From: Ananas comosus
Lineage: Eukaryota; Streptophyta; Magnoliopsida; Poales; Bromeliaceae
DNA length: 64,000 bases
Reading direction: 5' to 3'
Assembly: GCF_001540865.1 (NCBI RefSeq)
Contig: NC_033635.1
Coordinates: 9,239,388-9,303,387 of the forward strand
A model generated the notes under the pieces. The model made no database searches. It was not told the DNA's origin and was given only the letters and a program-made list of their open reading frames with translations. Shown here piece after piece: positions 34,205 to 45,300 of the stretch (its first letter is position 1; each line of letters starts with the position of its first letter). A program made the translations under genes and the position numbers.

Positions 34205-37200
34205 TTTTTGTTCATAATTTACCCCTAATGTTCGATGGTTGGAGTTCTCTTCGGGGTTAGGTTCGAGTTTTGGTTCATCCCAACTCCAAACTAGGAGGTG
34301 TTTCGAGGTTGGCGTTCGAGGTTTGGAGGTTTCCGCTCTTTACTCCTTCTTCTACTACGAGGTTCCGGAGATACGTTCGAGGAAGTGGAGAAGAAGAGGA
34401 AGAAGAGGAAGGGAAAGACAGAGATCTTCACATACTTCTCACACTCCCTCTCTTTTTACTCTCACTCTCCCCTCCTCTCCGACGGATATCGGGGATTTCA
34501 TTGTTTTAGGTGTATCCGGGGAGTTTTTGGGTCTAAATGTAGTCGGGCCTGACCCGTCAAAAGCGGGTCTCCCTGGCCAGAGAGGGGTCGTCCCTGGCCA
34601 GAGAACGACGCTTGGGCTTTTTGGTCGCAAGCCCTTGGCCAGAGAGGGACGCGCCCTGGCCAGAGAGGGGCGCGTCTGCGCGAGCCCCTGGCCAGAGTTG
34701 ACGGTTCCTGGCCAACGGAGCGGACGACGCGCCGTGACAAGTGACCCCCTGGCCAGAGAGGATAGTCCCTGGCCAGGGGCTCTCAGTTTTGAGAGTCCTG
34801 AGACGGTTTTGAGAACTCTAGCTTGAAAATCCGGCCATATGGTAGCTGCCGGGAGGTGATTCACACTTTTTCAAGCCTTATGGTTAGCTTGTGAGCTTGG
34901 AGCGTTAAACGTTTCCAGGTCACACGATGTAGTATAGAGATGCCACCAGATTAGAGGGAAGAGCCAGCTAGAGACCGATAGCTTATACACAGACAGACAC
35001 CAACGCGGAGACCAAGACATCCTCGTCTTAGCGGACTTCACCATGGACCACGACCTCACTAGACTAAAAATCTCACTCAAACTTTGAGGTGGAGCTGTCA
35101 AAAGAAGCTAGGTAGACGTAGACGTGGACGTGGACATGGACATAGTGTTCTTTGTGCGCTGAGGAGGAAAGCCGCTTCGTAGTGTCAAAGCAATTTGAAC
35201 TGTAGAGACGATTAATATTAAAAGAATAGAAGTCCTGTGGTGTTTGCTTTTGGAAATCACGGTCTTCGTATTGGATTTTTGAACGTAAGAAATCTAGATC
35301 CAAAATTAAAAGGAACTAACTGTACACGTATATGTCCTGTAGGCTTTTAAAAATTTAGTCTTATTGATCCTCCCACCGGTCTGGTATGGAGAAGACCTCA
35401 AAAATCTAGTTATCTTCAGCTGCCTCTGGCTAAGTGGTTTATCGTTCGACATCTACGTCGAAGACGGGTTTTGAGGAGCGGTTTAGGACGTAAGCTCTCA
35501 TCTGTAGAACAGAAGAGGTAGTTACAAGACAAGTATGCAAGACGGTGCGGCAAAACGACGCCACACATCCGCTGACACGCTACAGAGAGCTAAGGAAGAA
35601 GAAATGTCTTAAGTAATTTAAGAGGACTTGTCTTGAGATTAGGTAACAGTCACGCTTCCGCGAATTAAACGAAAGGACAGACGAAGAGTTAATTTCAGAA
35701 GGTGATGAACTTCCAGAACTTATGTAGCGAAAAGACGTTATTCTTTTTACAGGTTTGGAAGGAACTCATCAGTAGATACTTCCAGTCGTAAAACTCTCCT
35801 ACAACTCAGCTAAGCAACACGTATATAGGATCAACTGGACTCACCAGTCAGGAACACCAAGTAACTCGTCATGAACGTATACAAACTCTCCTACAGCTAC
35901 AACAGGGTAGGATCAACTGGACTCACCAGCCAAGAACACGAAGGAATGTCAACCTACTGGAAAACCAGCCAATCGGGGCTCCCCGCCACTAACAGCCGAC
36001 TAACGGCTGCCAACTGATAACTAGTATAGGCGTAACTAGCGGTGTCGAGCTCACATAAAGTGCATGTGGTCGCCCAACTAGGGGGCGTCCTCCCACAAGA
36101 AAAGGCCTTTTCACCAGCATGTAGGCTGGGCACTCGGGTTGCCACAAGAGAAACACGATCCCAATGTACGGTCCACACTCGTCCATCACCGAAAACGGAC
36201 TCTAGGAATCTGGCTGTGCCGCCAAATCTAACCCATGAAAACCTGAAGAGCAGGCCAATTGCGTATATCGATATCGTCGCCAACAACGTATATATGAAGA
36301 TCAAGAAAGAAATGTCAACAGAACGATGATATCAAAACTATAGGAACATACGAACGTCAACATGTAATGTCATCGCCATCAACACGAAAGTATATATATA
36401 GAGTAAGCAAGTAATAGCAACGATGACATAAAATGAATGGGTATAACAACAAATAGAGAAGGGTTAGGCCACTCATGAGGAGCGGAAGAAGCCGAACGCC
36501 ATGGGTGACCCTCCCCTCTGTACAAATGTACAAGAGTGGAGGGGGTGATAAAAAATCCATAGCGCCCGCCACTCCAACTCTGCTCTGCACTCTGTGCACC
36601 TATCGATAGCAATCTCGGAAGCTGGGCCAAACATGATAACTCAATAATGGGATAATAAAGACCACTATATATCGAATCAGTCAGATATACCAAGTCATAA
36701 AGTAATACAATTTTATAAGTTCCTAAAGACCTAAAAGCATTTATTTTCTAAAAGATCGGGAGCACCATCGCAAAAATTTTCTATTTTCAAAGGCACATCC
36801 CTTGTCAAAAGTTTTCTAAAAGACACCTTAATACAAATTTGTAACTTACATTTAGACACTACATTTACCACTTACATACTTACATATCAATAGAGATATA
36901 AATACATCAACACCAACATAAGCCAAATGAACAACATGAACACACTACGGCACGTTTATGTCCCCTCTGAGACAGACACACTTGTCACCTAAAAGACATA
37001 AACACCGCCTAGACCGTATGGGACCCCAGTCTAAAAGTTTTTTTTTAAATCTGCGAAAAGGCGACACAAAGTTTAATTTTCCCTGGGGTCCCGCACTGTC
37101 TAATTTCAACATAGTCTCGGTTCAATGTTGGTGTTGTGGTAAGTGTCCAACAAAACTTTTCATTTACTTTGACTTGGTAACCAATGCAATTGGGTATCCT

Positions 37201-37655
37201 TCCGGATGCTATATATCCGTGCACTCGCGCCCCAAACCTGAACACAGGACCAAACGTAAGCTCAACCCATTTGAGAATCACGTGACAATAAAGACATACA
37301 CGATACCAAAAGCGTGTTCGATCACAGAGTCAACCCTCATCACCGCCACAAAGAAAGACCTGTAACTCACCACTCCGACGTAAGGGGTCCACAACGGTGA
37401 GGACAGTCCAATCCGGAACTTCCCGGTCCACTAGAAGCCCACAGTTCGGAACCCTGGCCGTCCCCGGGAGGGCCATCGCACGGGTCTGGGCGATATACAG
37501 TTGTGTATATTCCGCAGATGTTGTTGTCGCCTTTATTTGGTTTCTTATTGTTGTAGATCTCTATAGTCTCGTTTTTATATAGATAGTAGATGTCGTTCCA
37601 TTTTCCTATTATGTTATTATTATTCTCACTTTATATTTTATTATGTTGTAGACAG
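34205..37655. other. Mirror-image (reversed, not complemented) retroelement sequence: assembly artefact
   Basis: Read from 37655 back to 34205 on the same strand without complementing, this block matches ordinary sequence elsewhere. 36543-36562 read backwards equals 23175-23194 exactly; 37081-37099 read backwards gives the LTR terminus TGTCACGCCCTGGGGTCCC; 34921-34930 read backwards gives the LTR start TGTAGCACAC. The order in reversed reading is: gypsy LTR end (about 37440-37655), leader and PBS (about 37100-37130), LTR D (about 36000-37099), copia integrase (about 34935-35810, with motifs FIDDYSR and RTDNG intact), then LTR C (34205-34930). Natural rearrangements give reverse complements, never plain reversals. 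The left edge is the N at 34204; the right edge is blurred by about 15 bp. All ORFs inside are meaningless. Confidence 0.93.
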
Positions 37656-39443
37656 GGGTTTTCCATGTGTTTTCCCACCAGAGATCATGTGACCATCTAG
37701 GTTTTTCTAGATGAAACCCTAGATTTTGGGATTTAGGGTTTATTTTTGGGGGTTTTTGGATTTGAGGGTTATGAGACCTAATTGATGGGTTCGGAACCTT
37801 TATATAGGTTAGATTGGAAGACCTCTACCTTCCATTTGAGGATTTAGAGAGGGTTTTCCACTTGAGGTGAGTTTCTCCCAACCCTAGCTTGAGTTGGGTA
37901 ATGTTTGAGCTATTCGCTCTTCGTTTCGTTCGGGTGACCCTATTTTTGATGTTTCTAGGGTACTAGGGAGCTTGTGGATATCTCCGTTCGGCAAAACGAA
38001 GAAGTCGATTATTCGGTGGGTTTGACTTCATGAAAATGGGGCAAAATGGCTCCTATGCCTTCTAAACTTTTTGTAAAGTGTTTTCGAATGCAAATTCATG
38101 CTAAACATGATTTATATGAATTTTAGGACACCTAACTTGCATGCTTCATGTATCGTAAAAATTGTACTCCATATAGTAGAGCTATATGCGTAGATTGCAT
38201 GCATTGTGGATAGTGCTTGGTTTTGCAAGTTGAGAACATGACTCCATACTTGAATTGAGTGAACTATGCATCATGAACACGTAATGCCTTAATTGGGACT
38301 CGTTGAACAAAAGTGTCATAAAGAGGCACTTGGAATTAGTAAACTATAAAATGCAACTTAGAGACATGATGACATAGAGATAGACCCTTGGGACATTCGA
38401 TACATTCCATGTGATTAGACATGAGGACTTGGTACATGCGTCAGATTGTTGACTACTTGCCATTGTGCTCATTCGCACATGCTTGTGAGGGTCGCTCCCT
38501 ACAAGCCGGCACTCCGGAGATGGCCATCGCGATACATATTCGCCGTGCGGGATTGGGCGCCGAAGTGGATTGCCGTGGGACAGGCTCATTCCTAGGGTGG
38601 GGATGATGACTACCACGAGGCCATTAGGCTCGGCACCGGCCAGACAGCCTGCGGGTGGGTCTCAGGGCCATAGACAGCCTTCGGGTGGGTCTCTTCAGAT
38701 TTGACTTGAGTATTCATTATGACATGTGGACAGATGATGACTTAGAGTATTAGTTGGACATTAACTAGAATAGTGAACAACGGAACTTTATATTTCGCAT
38801 TGTGAACATTATGATAGTTGGGGACTTATACTTCATGCATAGTTGCTTCATACTTATGCTATTTATGCTAAGTAGAGATATCATGTCGTAGTAAATTACA
38901 TTTTACTTACCTTTCGCTTTTCTACATTATAGTCACTAACATCTTTTGTAGCTTTGGGCCTTGTGGTGCATTCACTGAAGTCAGTAATTGCCCACTGGAA
39001 ACTATTTTTGATAGTTCTCACGCCCCTGTTTCATGGTTTCCTTTTCAGAGCCTTCGGCACCGGCGGAGGCCCGGGATCGCGGCAAGGGGATCGTGTAGCT
39101 AGCTAGCGAGGAGCTTACTTGCCTAGGTGGTTTACTCTTTCTTTTGTAGTTGAGAGAGAGTGAGAGTTTTTGTACCCTGTATAGAGACCACCTATGTATC
39201 TACTCATGGCACTCGTATTTGGGATTTCTATTGTATTTACTTTATGCCTTATTTAGTGGATTTACAGTTTTTTTTCCTTATCCTTTGTTGTAGCATTTAG
39301 ACATTTATTATGCTCTGATACTCCTAGATGTCTTTTAATATTGCTTTTAATTATTGTTGTTTCTAGACGCCTTATACGTTTTAGACGTATGGCGGGTCTG
39401 GACACGTGCCGGGCGGGCTTCCGCTGGGTCCCGGGGCGTGACA
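37656..39443 (+). mobile_element. Gypsy LTR (subfamily E), plus, 5' truncated
   Basis: Normal-orientation LTR ending CCGCTGGGTCCCGGGGCGTG then ACA at 39443, followed by a PBS and gag. It matches the solo LTR at 46589-48949 and the fragment at 14119 in reverse complement. The TGAAACCCTAGA and GGCACCGGCGGAGGC blocks are diagnostic. The first part of the LTR is replaced by the mirrored block. Confidence 0.85.
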
Positions 39444-39451
39444 GATTAATT

Positions 39452-39463
39452 TAGTATCAGAGC
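39452..39463 (+). other. Primer-binding site (tRNA-iMet), one mismatch
   Basis: TAGTATCAGAGC, 8 bases after the LTR end, differs at one position from the standard TGGTATCAGAGC. It marks a plus-strand gypsy element. Confidence 0.88.
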
Positions 39464-39788
39464 CTAGGGTTGAGTCTTAGGGAACTTAGCAGACCTTAGG
39501 CCGGTTGGACTATAGGAAATAGGCTCGTGAGAAACGAGGTCTATTCGACTTGTGAGCGAAAGTATCATGATTGGGTATTAGGATAACTCTAAAAAAAAAA
39601 ATTAGAGTTGATTGGAGTGTTTGGCTTCTAACTTCGCGGAGGGTTACGTTGGCGGCCGACAACGTAACATCGGGAGTTAGTAGTGTAGAACACTTCCTTA
39701 CTTTCGCATGATTTGGGGTTTGTCTTTTGAGCGGGGATGCGATAGCGTGAGTATTTCTAACTTACGCTTTTATGATGTTGTAGTGACA

Positions 39789-39976
39789 ATGCCGATTACT
39801 CGCTCCCAATCTGCCGAAGCGGACAATGCGGCAAACTTCGAGGAGGTTGAAACCTCCGCTACCTCCGGATCCAGCGAGGTCCGTGAGTTAAGGGGCCAGC
39901 TTGCGGCCCTCACTGATTTGGTTACTCAGCAGGCGGAGGCGGCCCGACAGCAGGCTGAGGCGGCGCGCCGACAGGA
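39789..39976 (+). pseudogene. Gypsy gag N-terminus, cut by gap
   Basis: The frame starts MPITRSQSAEADN at 39789, after the LTR, PBS and leader. It contains the Gln/Ala-rich coiled-coil segment (QQAEAARQQAEAARRQ) typical of gypsy gag starts. After 63 codons it runs into the 11-N gap, beyond which lies an unrelated copia sequence. The join across the gap is a scaffold artefact: gag of one superfamily cannot lead into RT of the other here. Confidence 0.8.
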
Positions 39977-39987
39977 NNNNNNNNNNN
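39977..39987. other. Assembly gap (11 N)
   Basis: It joins gypsy gag to copia reverse transcriptase, so it is a mis-join or a long missing stretch. Confidence 1.
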
Positions 39988-41091
39988 TATGGATTAAAGC
40001 AATCTCCAAGGCAATGGTACAAGAGGTTTGATTCATTTATGATTAGCCATGATTTTAATAGAAGCAATTTTGATAGTTGTGTTTATATAAAGAAATTAAT
40101 TGATGGCTCTTTTATCTATTTGCTTCTTTATGTGGACGATATGTTAATTGCTGCTAAGAACATGGCTAATGTTGATGATCTTAAAAGACAGTTGAAGTCT
40201 GAATTTGATGTCAAGGATTTAGGTGCAGCGAAGAAGATACTTGGTATGGAGATACAGCGAAACAGAAAAGCAAAGAAGTTACAGCTAACTCAAAAGGGAT
40301 ACATCCAGCGCGTGTTGGAGCGCTTTTGTATGAAGGATGTTAAGCCTGTAAGTACACCTTTCGCTACACATTTTAAACTTTCAACTGATTTGGCTCCGAA
40401 AACTGATGATGAGAAGGCATATATGGAACGAGTCCCCTACGCAAGCGCAGTCGGTAGCATTATGTATGCTATGGTCTGCACGAGACCAGATATTGCGCAT
40501 GCTGTAAGCGTGGTGAGTAGGTACATGGCAAATCCGGGAAAACAACACTGGCAAGTTGTAAAATGGATTTTGAGGTATTTGCGAGGTACTACTAATGCCT
40601 GTTTAGAGTTCGGTAGATCTGATGCAGGTTTGACAGGGTACGTGGATTCGGATTATGCTGGAGACCTTGATAAAAGAAGATCTCTTACTGGTTATGTCTT
40701 CTCACTTGGCGAATGCGCTATTAGTTGGAGAGCTTGTTTACAGCCTACTGTTGCACTATCTACGACGGAGGCTGAGTACATGGCGATCACGGAGGCTGTG
40801 AAGGAAGGTATTTGGTTAAGAGGCTTATTTCGTGAATTAAGCGGAGATAGTCAGAAATTAACAGTTTTTTGCGACAGTCAGAGTGCTATTTATCTCACAA
40901 AGGATCAAATGTTTCATGAGAGAACGGAGCATATTGACATCAAGTATCATTTTATTCGTGAGGTTCTCGCGCAAGGAGACATTGGGGTGAAAAAGATTAG
41001 CACTTTAGAAAATCCTGCTGACATGTTGACGAAGTCTCTTATTCCTCTCAAGTTCAAGCATTGCTTGGACTTGATTAGTATTAACTGCTGA
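39988..41091 (+). pseudogene. Ty1/copia reverse transcriptase C-terminus and RNase H, 5' truncated
   Basis: The open frame begins in the RT domain ([17 protein letters not shown]) and includes the catalytic YVDD motif ([11 protein letters not shown]) and the thumb region ([17 protein letters not shown]). The connection follows ([20 protein letters not shown]), then RNase H ([44 protein letters not shown]). It ends [12 protein letters not shown] and stops at 41091. This 3' half is uninterrupted, so the element was fairly young. Gag, protease, integrase and the RT start are absent in front of the gap. The integrase fragment at 23961-24857 or the mirrored copy could be the missing part. A polypurine tract and 3' LTR follow. 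Confidence 0.93.
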
Positions 41092-41165
41092 TTGGATTGC
41101 CCTTAGGGGCTTGTGGAGAAGGTGGAGAATTATGATTGCTGCTTCATTTAAAGGGAATTTCTCGT

Positions 41166-41178
41166 CAAGGTGGAGATT
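41166..41178 (+). other. Polypurine tract of the copia element
   Basis: A purine-rich CAAGGTGGAGATT stretch directly precedes the LTR start TGTTAG. An imperfect second copy (AGAAGGTGGAGAATT) lies about 55 bp upstream. Confidence 0.75.
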
Positions 41179-41580
41179 TGTTAGATGTGACTCGAAATCT
41201 ACTATCGATTCAGGTTCGGGTTTACGACTCTCCGACAGCTTCGCGGTGCGACCAATTTGGAAAAGAAAATTATGGAGGAAAAATGAATGTCTGTGGTGGG
41301 TAGCGGAGGGCTCGGGCCGACGGATCGGATCCGAAACCCGTTATGAGTTTTCCTTTTCGTTTATCGTTTATGCCCTAGAGGCGTGTGATCGTGATCGGTT
41401 GTAACCTGAAGAACTTTGTATTCCCTTTTCGTTCCATAGTGAAGATCTCTCCTCCCTCGCCCGTGGTTTTTCCCTGCAAAGGGTTTTCCACGTAAATTTG
41501 TGTCTCTTTATTTTTCTGCTTGTGGTTTGATTGTTTTTTGTGTTCGTCATTTCGTTTCCGTTTGTCCGTTTGTCGTAACA
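41179..41580 (+). mobile_element. Copia 3' LTR, 402 bp
   Basis: It starts TGTTAGATGTGAC after the polypurine tract and ends GTCGTAACA, giving TGTTA...TAACA termini. The base run CACTA follows as one side of a possible target duplication; the 5' LTR is not present. Small open frames inside are not genes. Confidence 0.85.
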
Positions 41581-41935
41581 CACTAGCTGACAATCCTACC
41601 CCTCAGGGTACACCGACCTCGTGGGTCATCAAACGACAAGAATCCAGAACTGATAGACTAGGTCACAAAGGGTCAAATGACAGATCTGTGAAAACTATAA
41701 TCATCCGTCGGCCATTAACCGACAATCTCACCCCTCAGGGTATACCGACCTCAACGGTCATCAAACAATGAAAGTCACGAAGATGCTCTACTCTAAACAT
41801 GATACCGGATATGCAGAACAGCTAAATAGAGTAACAAAGAAACATGGAATAACTACTCTACTCCTACTCATGATACTAGATATAACGAAAATAACCGAGT
41901 AGAGCATAACTGAAACAACATGGTGCTAGGCTCAA

Positions 41936-41972
<37 letters not shown>

Positions 41973-44556
41973 AGATAATAACGAGAGAACAAAGGTAAGA
42001 AACCATCACCGAGCGTGCACCACTGTACCGACATCGTATCGAAGTACCCACCTGTACGTGTCTGACGAAGATCTCTCAACTGTGAAGACGGAACAATCGA
42101 ACCTACGAAAGGTCCAACGGGTTAGAATCTAACCCACTAACATGACTCGCTAACACACAAACCCCACTCACCAGAACCACGAGAACCGGTTTCCCAAAAC
42201 CGATTACCGAACAAGCCGGAAGTCCCGAAAACCGCACCGGAACTCCACCGTCGCTCACTCGTCGTTTTCGAACCCTCGAAACGACGCGGGTGACCAGCCA
42301 ACAAGGCTCAGCGACGACGCAAATAATCACCAAGTACCGTCGGAAGAATTTCGAACCGAAACCCGCGTTCCGTCGGCGGATTTCGTCGAGAAACGCATCG
42401 GAAATCACTTTACGGTCTCCGTAAGGGCTTGGGGCCTTGGACAATCAGTCCAAAGGTCACCCACTACTCACCCATGCTGCGAACAGCAGCCGCAACAACC
42501 CAAAATACATAAAAGCCCTCCCGATTACCCGAAATCGCATTATTTTATGTGATTTCGACGCTTTTATGGTCCGTCTACACAAACTAGAAGTCAATCAGCC
42601 AAATCGAGACACCCGCTGTCAGGTCTCGGCGTACCGGAGACCGTGCTCACCTTTTGGAGCACTGCCGGCCACTATGGCACGCGCACGAGCGATGCGAAAT
42701 CAGTGAAACAGCGCGCACAGCAGGAAAAACATGCTTATCTCGCCAACCAGGTGCTCGTTGACTCTAAATGAGGTGAGCACTGTGATCAGGATTGACAGAC
42801 AATCACCGTGATCACCCCCGGAGGCATCGGAACAGCCTTGGGTCGCGGGAACAGTGACCAGAACAAGAAACTATGAGCAGAAACGCTGAAAACAAGCTTA
42901 CCGGCCAGGGGAGAGCTAGGGCTGGCCGCCGGCAGCCGGACGGCGAGCGATTCGGCAGAAGATGGGAGCGACTGGTCCAAGGGGTCCGGGGAACCTGCTG
43001 GCCGGCGGCGGGAGGCGGCCGGTGGCGCGGCGACACGGATCGACCCGTGACTTGCTCTCGGGTTCATGAGGTCCAAGGCGGCCGGCGGCGGCCGGAGGAG
43101 CTCCGGGCGGCGACGATCTGTCGGCGGAGGCCTAGGGAGAGGTGGTGCTTCCTGCCATAGGCGGTGGCAACGCGCGGAGGCCACGAGGGCTCAGCCTCGG
43201 CCCGCATCGAGTCTGGGCGGCTGCAGGAGCTTCGGGCGGCGGCCGGCGGTGGTCGAGGACGCCGGGAAACACGCGCGTGAGGTCGCCGGAGGGTAGAGGG
43301 AGGCGAGGCAGCCCGCCTCGAGGCGGCTGCAGCTCGCTGCTGCGAGCAGATCCGAGCTCAGCCGAGCAGCAATAAATGGCCGCGGATGGCCTTGGCGGCA
43401 CCTGCGACGCGTGCGGGCGGCGACGGCCGGCGGGGGACGGCGCCGGGGAGTTCCAGGAGGGTGGCGGGAGCGAGCTCAGGCGGTGGCTGTACGCAGGGGG
43501 TCGCGAGTTAGCCTCGGTCTAGGCTCGGCCTGGGCAGCAGCAGGGTGCAGCAGCGGCCGCGGCGGCGCTTGGCGACGGCGGCAGGCAGCAGCGATTGACC
43601 TGGGGCGGCTCCGACGAGGTCAGGGCGACGCCAGCAGGGAGTAGGAAGGCAATGCAGCCTCGACTAGGGCTCCAACCCGAGAAGAAGCGAGAGAGAGAGA
43701 GAGAGATATATATATGGAGAGGAAGAAAGAAGATGGCTGCGGCGGTGGTTGGCCGGCCGGGGCTCAGTCGGCGGCGGCCGGGAGTCGTGCGGCTAGGTCA
43801 GAGGGAAGCAAGAACGTGGCTGGGGGTGCCGTTAGGGCTAGGTTAGGGTTTCAAGTGGAAAACCCTAATGCAACCATATATATATAGTGCAGAATTGCAG
43901 ATAAGTCCACCAAAACTAAGAATTTCAAACTGGGTCCTCCACAGCATGAGTAAAACGCGCGAATACCCCTCCACCTGCGATTTCACGCAAAACGGGACAT
44001 AAAATGTCGCGACTTTTGCGAAAATACCGTTTTGCCAACACCGACCTCACCTCGATCAACGTGCAATCTCCGTAGATCTGTCTGTCCGATTTGCGAACGA
44101 ATCGCACCAGTGCGATCAGCACCTCGGAGACAACAAGGCTGCGATTTCATTTCGCCTCAAACGGTTGCGGATTCGCGACGAAATCCGCTCTCTCTCCAAA
44201 AGGCCAAATACGACGCACAATTACATATAAAACATGTATTTTCTGATTTTCTCAAAATCCGTGCGTCAAACTCAAAATCCGTCAGCGCCATTAGTTCCAG
44301 AATAACTGAACCGGTCGAAACGAGCTATTGGATTGCTATGAACGGAGTCCGATACGCGCCAGAAGCCGTCTTCTCTTATTAACTTCTCCGAAAAATCAGA
44401 GTTACTATTCACTTAAGTGAAAACTAAAAATCGCGTATCTTCTCCATTTTAGCTCATTTTCTCCTGAAACTTGACGAGTGCTTATGTAATTAAATTACAC
44501 ACAGGAACATCATCAACTGAGAGTCTAATTGTACTGCCAAAATCTCAGTCCTTACA
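41581..44556 (-). mobile_element. LTR subfamily D, 5' portion, minus, with GC-rich block
   Basis: It begins with two tandem copies of a motif containing CCCCTCAGGGTA and GGTCATCAAAC (41590-41770). It carries a TA microsatellite (41940-41970) and a very GC-rich 42.8-43.8 kb block full of GGCGGC words, and ends CAGTCCTTACA at 44556. The many overlapping frames in the GC-rich block (both strands, Arg/Gly/Pro-rich) are composition artefacts. The far end is flanked by TTGAC. Confidence 0.65.
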
Positions 44557-44935
44557 TTGACGCACGATGACCTTTGCCACTACAGTGGTTCATGTATAGA
44601 TATGATCATGACAGAGACATTTCTATCATTTATTTACTCTTGTTGCTACTTTAGAGGCATTTTGAACAGGGCGCGAGCTCTAGGGAGAGGGGCCTGCGAG
44701 CCTTGTGGGGCGACAGGAGGAGGCGGGGAGAGGGGCACGGGAGAAGAGAGAGAAGGAATAGAGAGAGGGAGAGAGAGAGGGAGGGGAGGGGACAGGGAGA
44801 GGGGGAGGTCAGGGTAGGGTCCGACAAACACCCGATAGGGGCGGATCGGAGAGAGAAGGGATCGGAGGGAGGACGCGGCCGGGGGGGCTGCTATGTGCGC
44901 GGTCCCCTCTCGCGGGGGCACGCGAGCAGAGAGAC

Positions 44936-44969
<34 letters not shown>

Positions 44970-45300
44970 GGGGAAAGAGAGAAAAAGAGAGAGTGAGAGA
45001 GTCGAGAAGGAGGGGGGCCGCTGAGAAGGCGACGCGTGGACAGTTTAGGGTTCGCCTTTTATTATATGTATTGATTGATATGTATTGATTATAATTGACT
45101 TCAGCCCACACTATGCTGGAGTCAATTATGCAAAAAAAGAGTGAAAAAAAATATTAATATTAAAGAACTCTAACTTTTACGTTATTCACTTTTTGTCAAA
45201 CAAATAACAAAAATAAAAACTTTAGATTTATAATTATAGAACCAAATAGTGAAAAAAAAAATATTTATCTAAGGTCTAGTTCATCTAAAATTTACTTTAA
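44557..45300. repeat. Host flank with GA-rich microsatellite
   Basis: 44735-45005 is a purine-rich tract (GAGAGAGA, GGGAGAGG). Frames through it are Arg/Glu/Gly low-complexity and not genes. The remainder is AT-rich without recognisable content. Confidence 0.7.

Larger units (their letters stand above)
22629..44556 (-). mobile_element. Outer LTR (subfamily D) split by nested retroelements, TSD TTGAC
   Basis: TGTCACG at 22629 and CTTACA ending at 44556 are the two termini of a minus-oriented LTR. TTGAC flanks them on both sides (22624-22628 and 44557-44561). The LTR material itself is 22629 to about 23960 and about 41581-44556, some 4.3 kb. Both pieces contain a CCGTCGGC...CCCCTC tandem motif at the split, consistent with one LTR cut there by a copia insertion. 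The contents between include gaps and an artefactual block, so the present 22-kb size should not be trusted. Confidence 0.6.

Noticed and set aside
34239..37582. Open frames on both strands between 34.2 and 37.6 kb that could pass as novel genes
   Set aside because: The sequence here is a non-complemented reversal of retroelement DNA, so neither strand carries real coding information.
42786..43846. Several overlapping Arg/Gly/Pro-rich frames on both strands
   Set aside because: They lie within the GC-rich block of LTR subfamily D, overlap each other on all frames and show no domain.
44646..45111. Arg/Glu/Gly and Ser/Leu-rich frames over the GA-rich tract
   Set aside because: Pure microsatellite composition.
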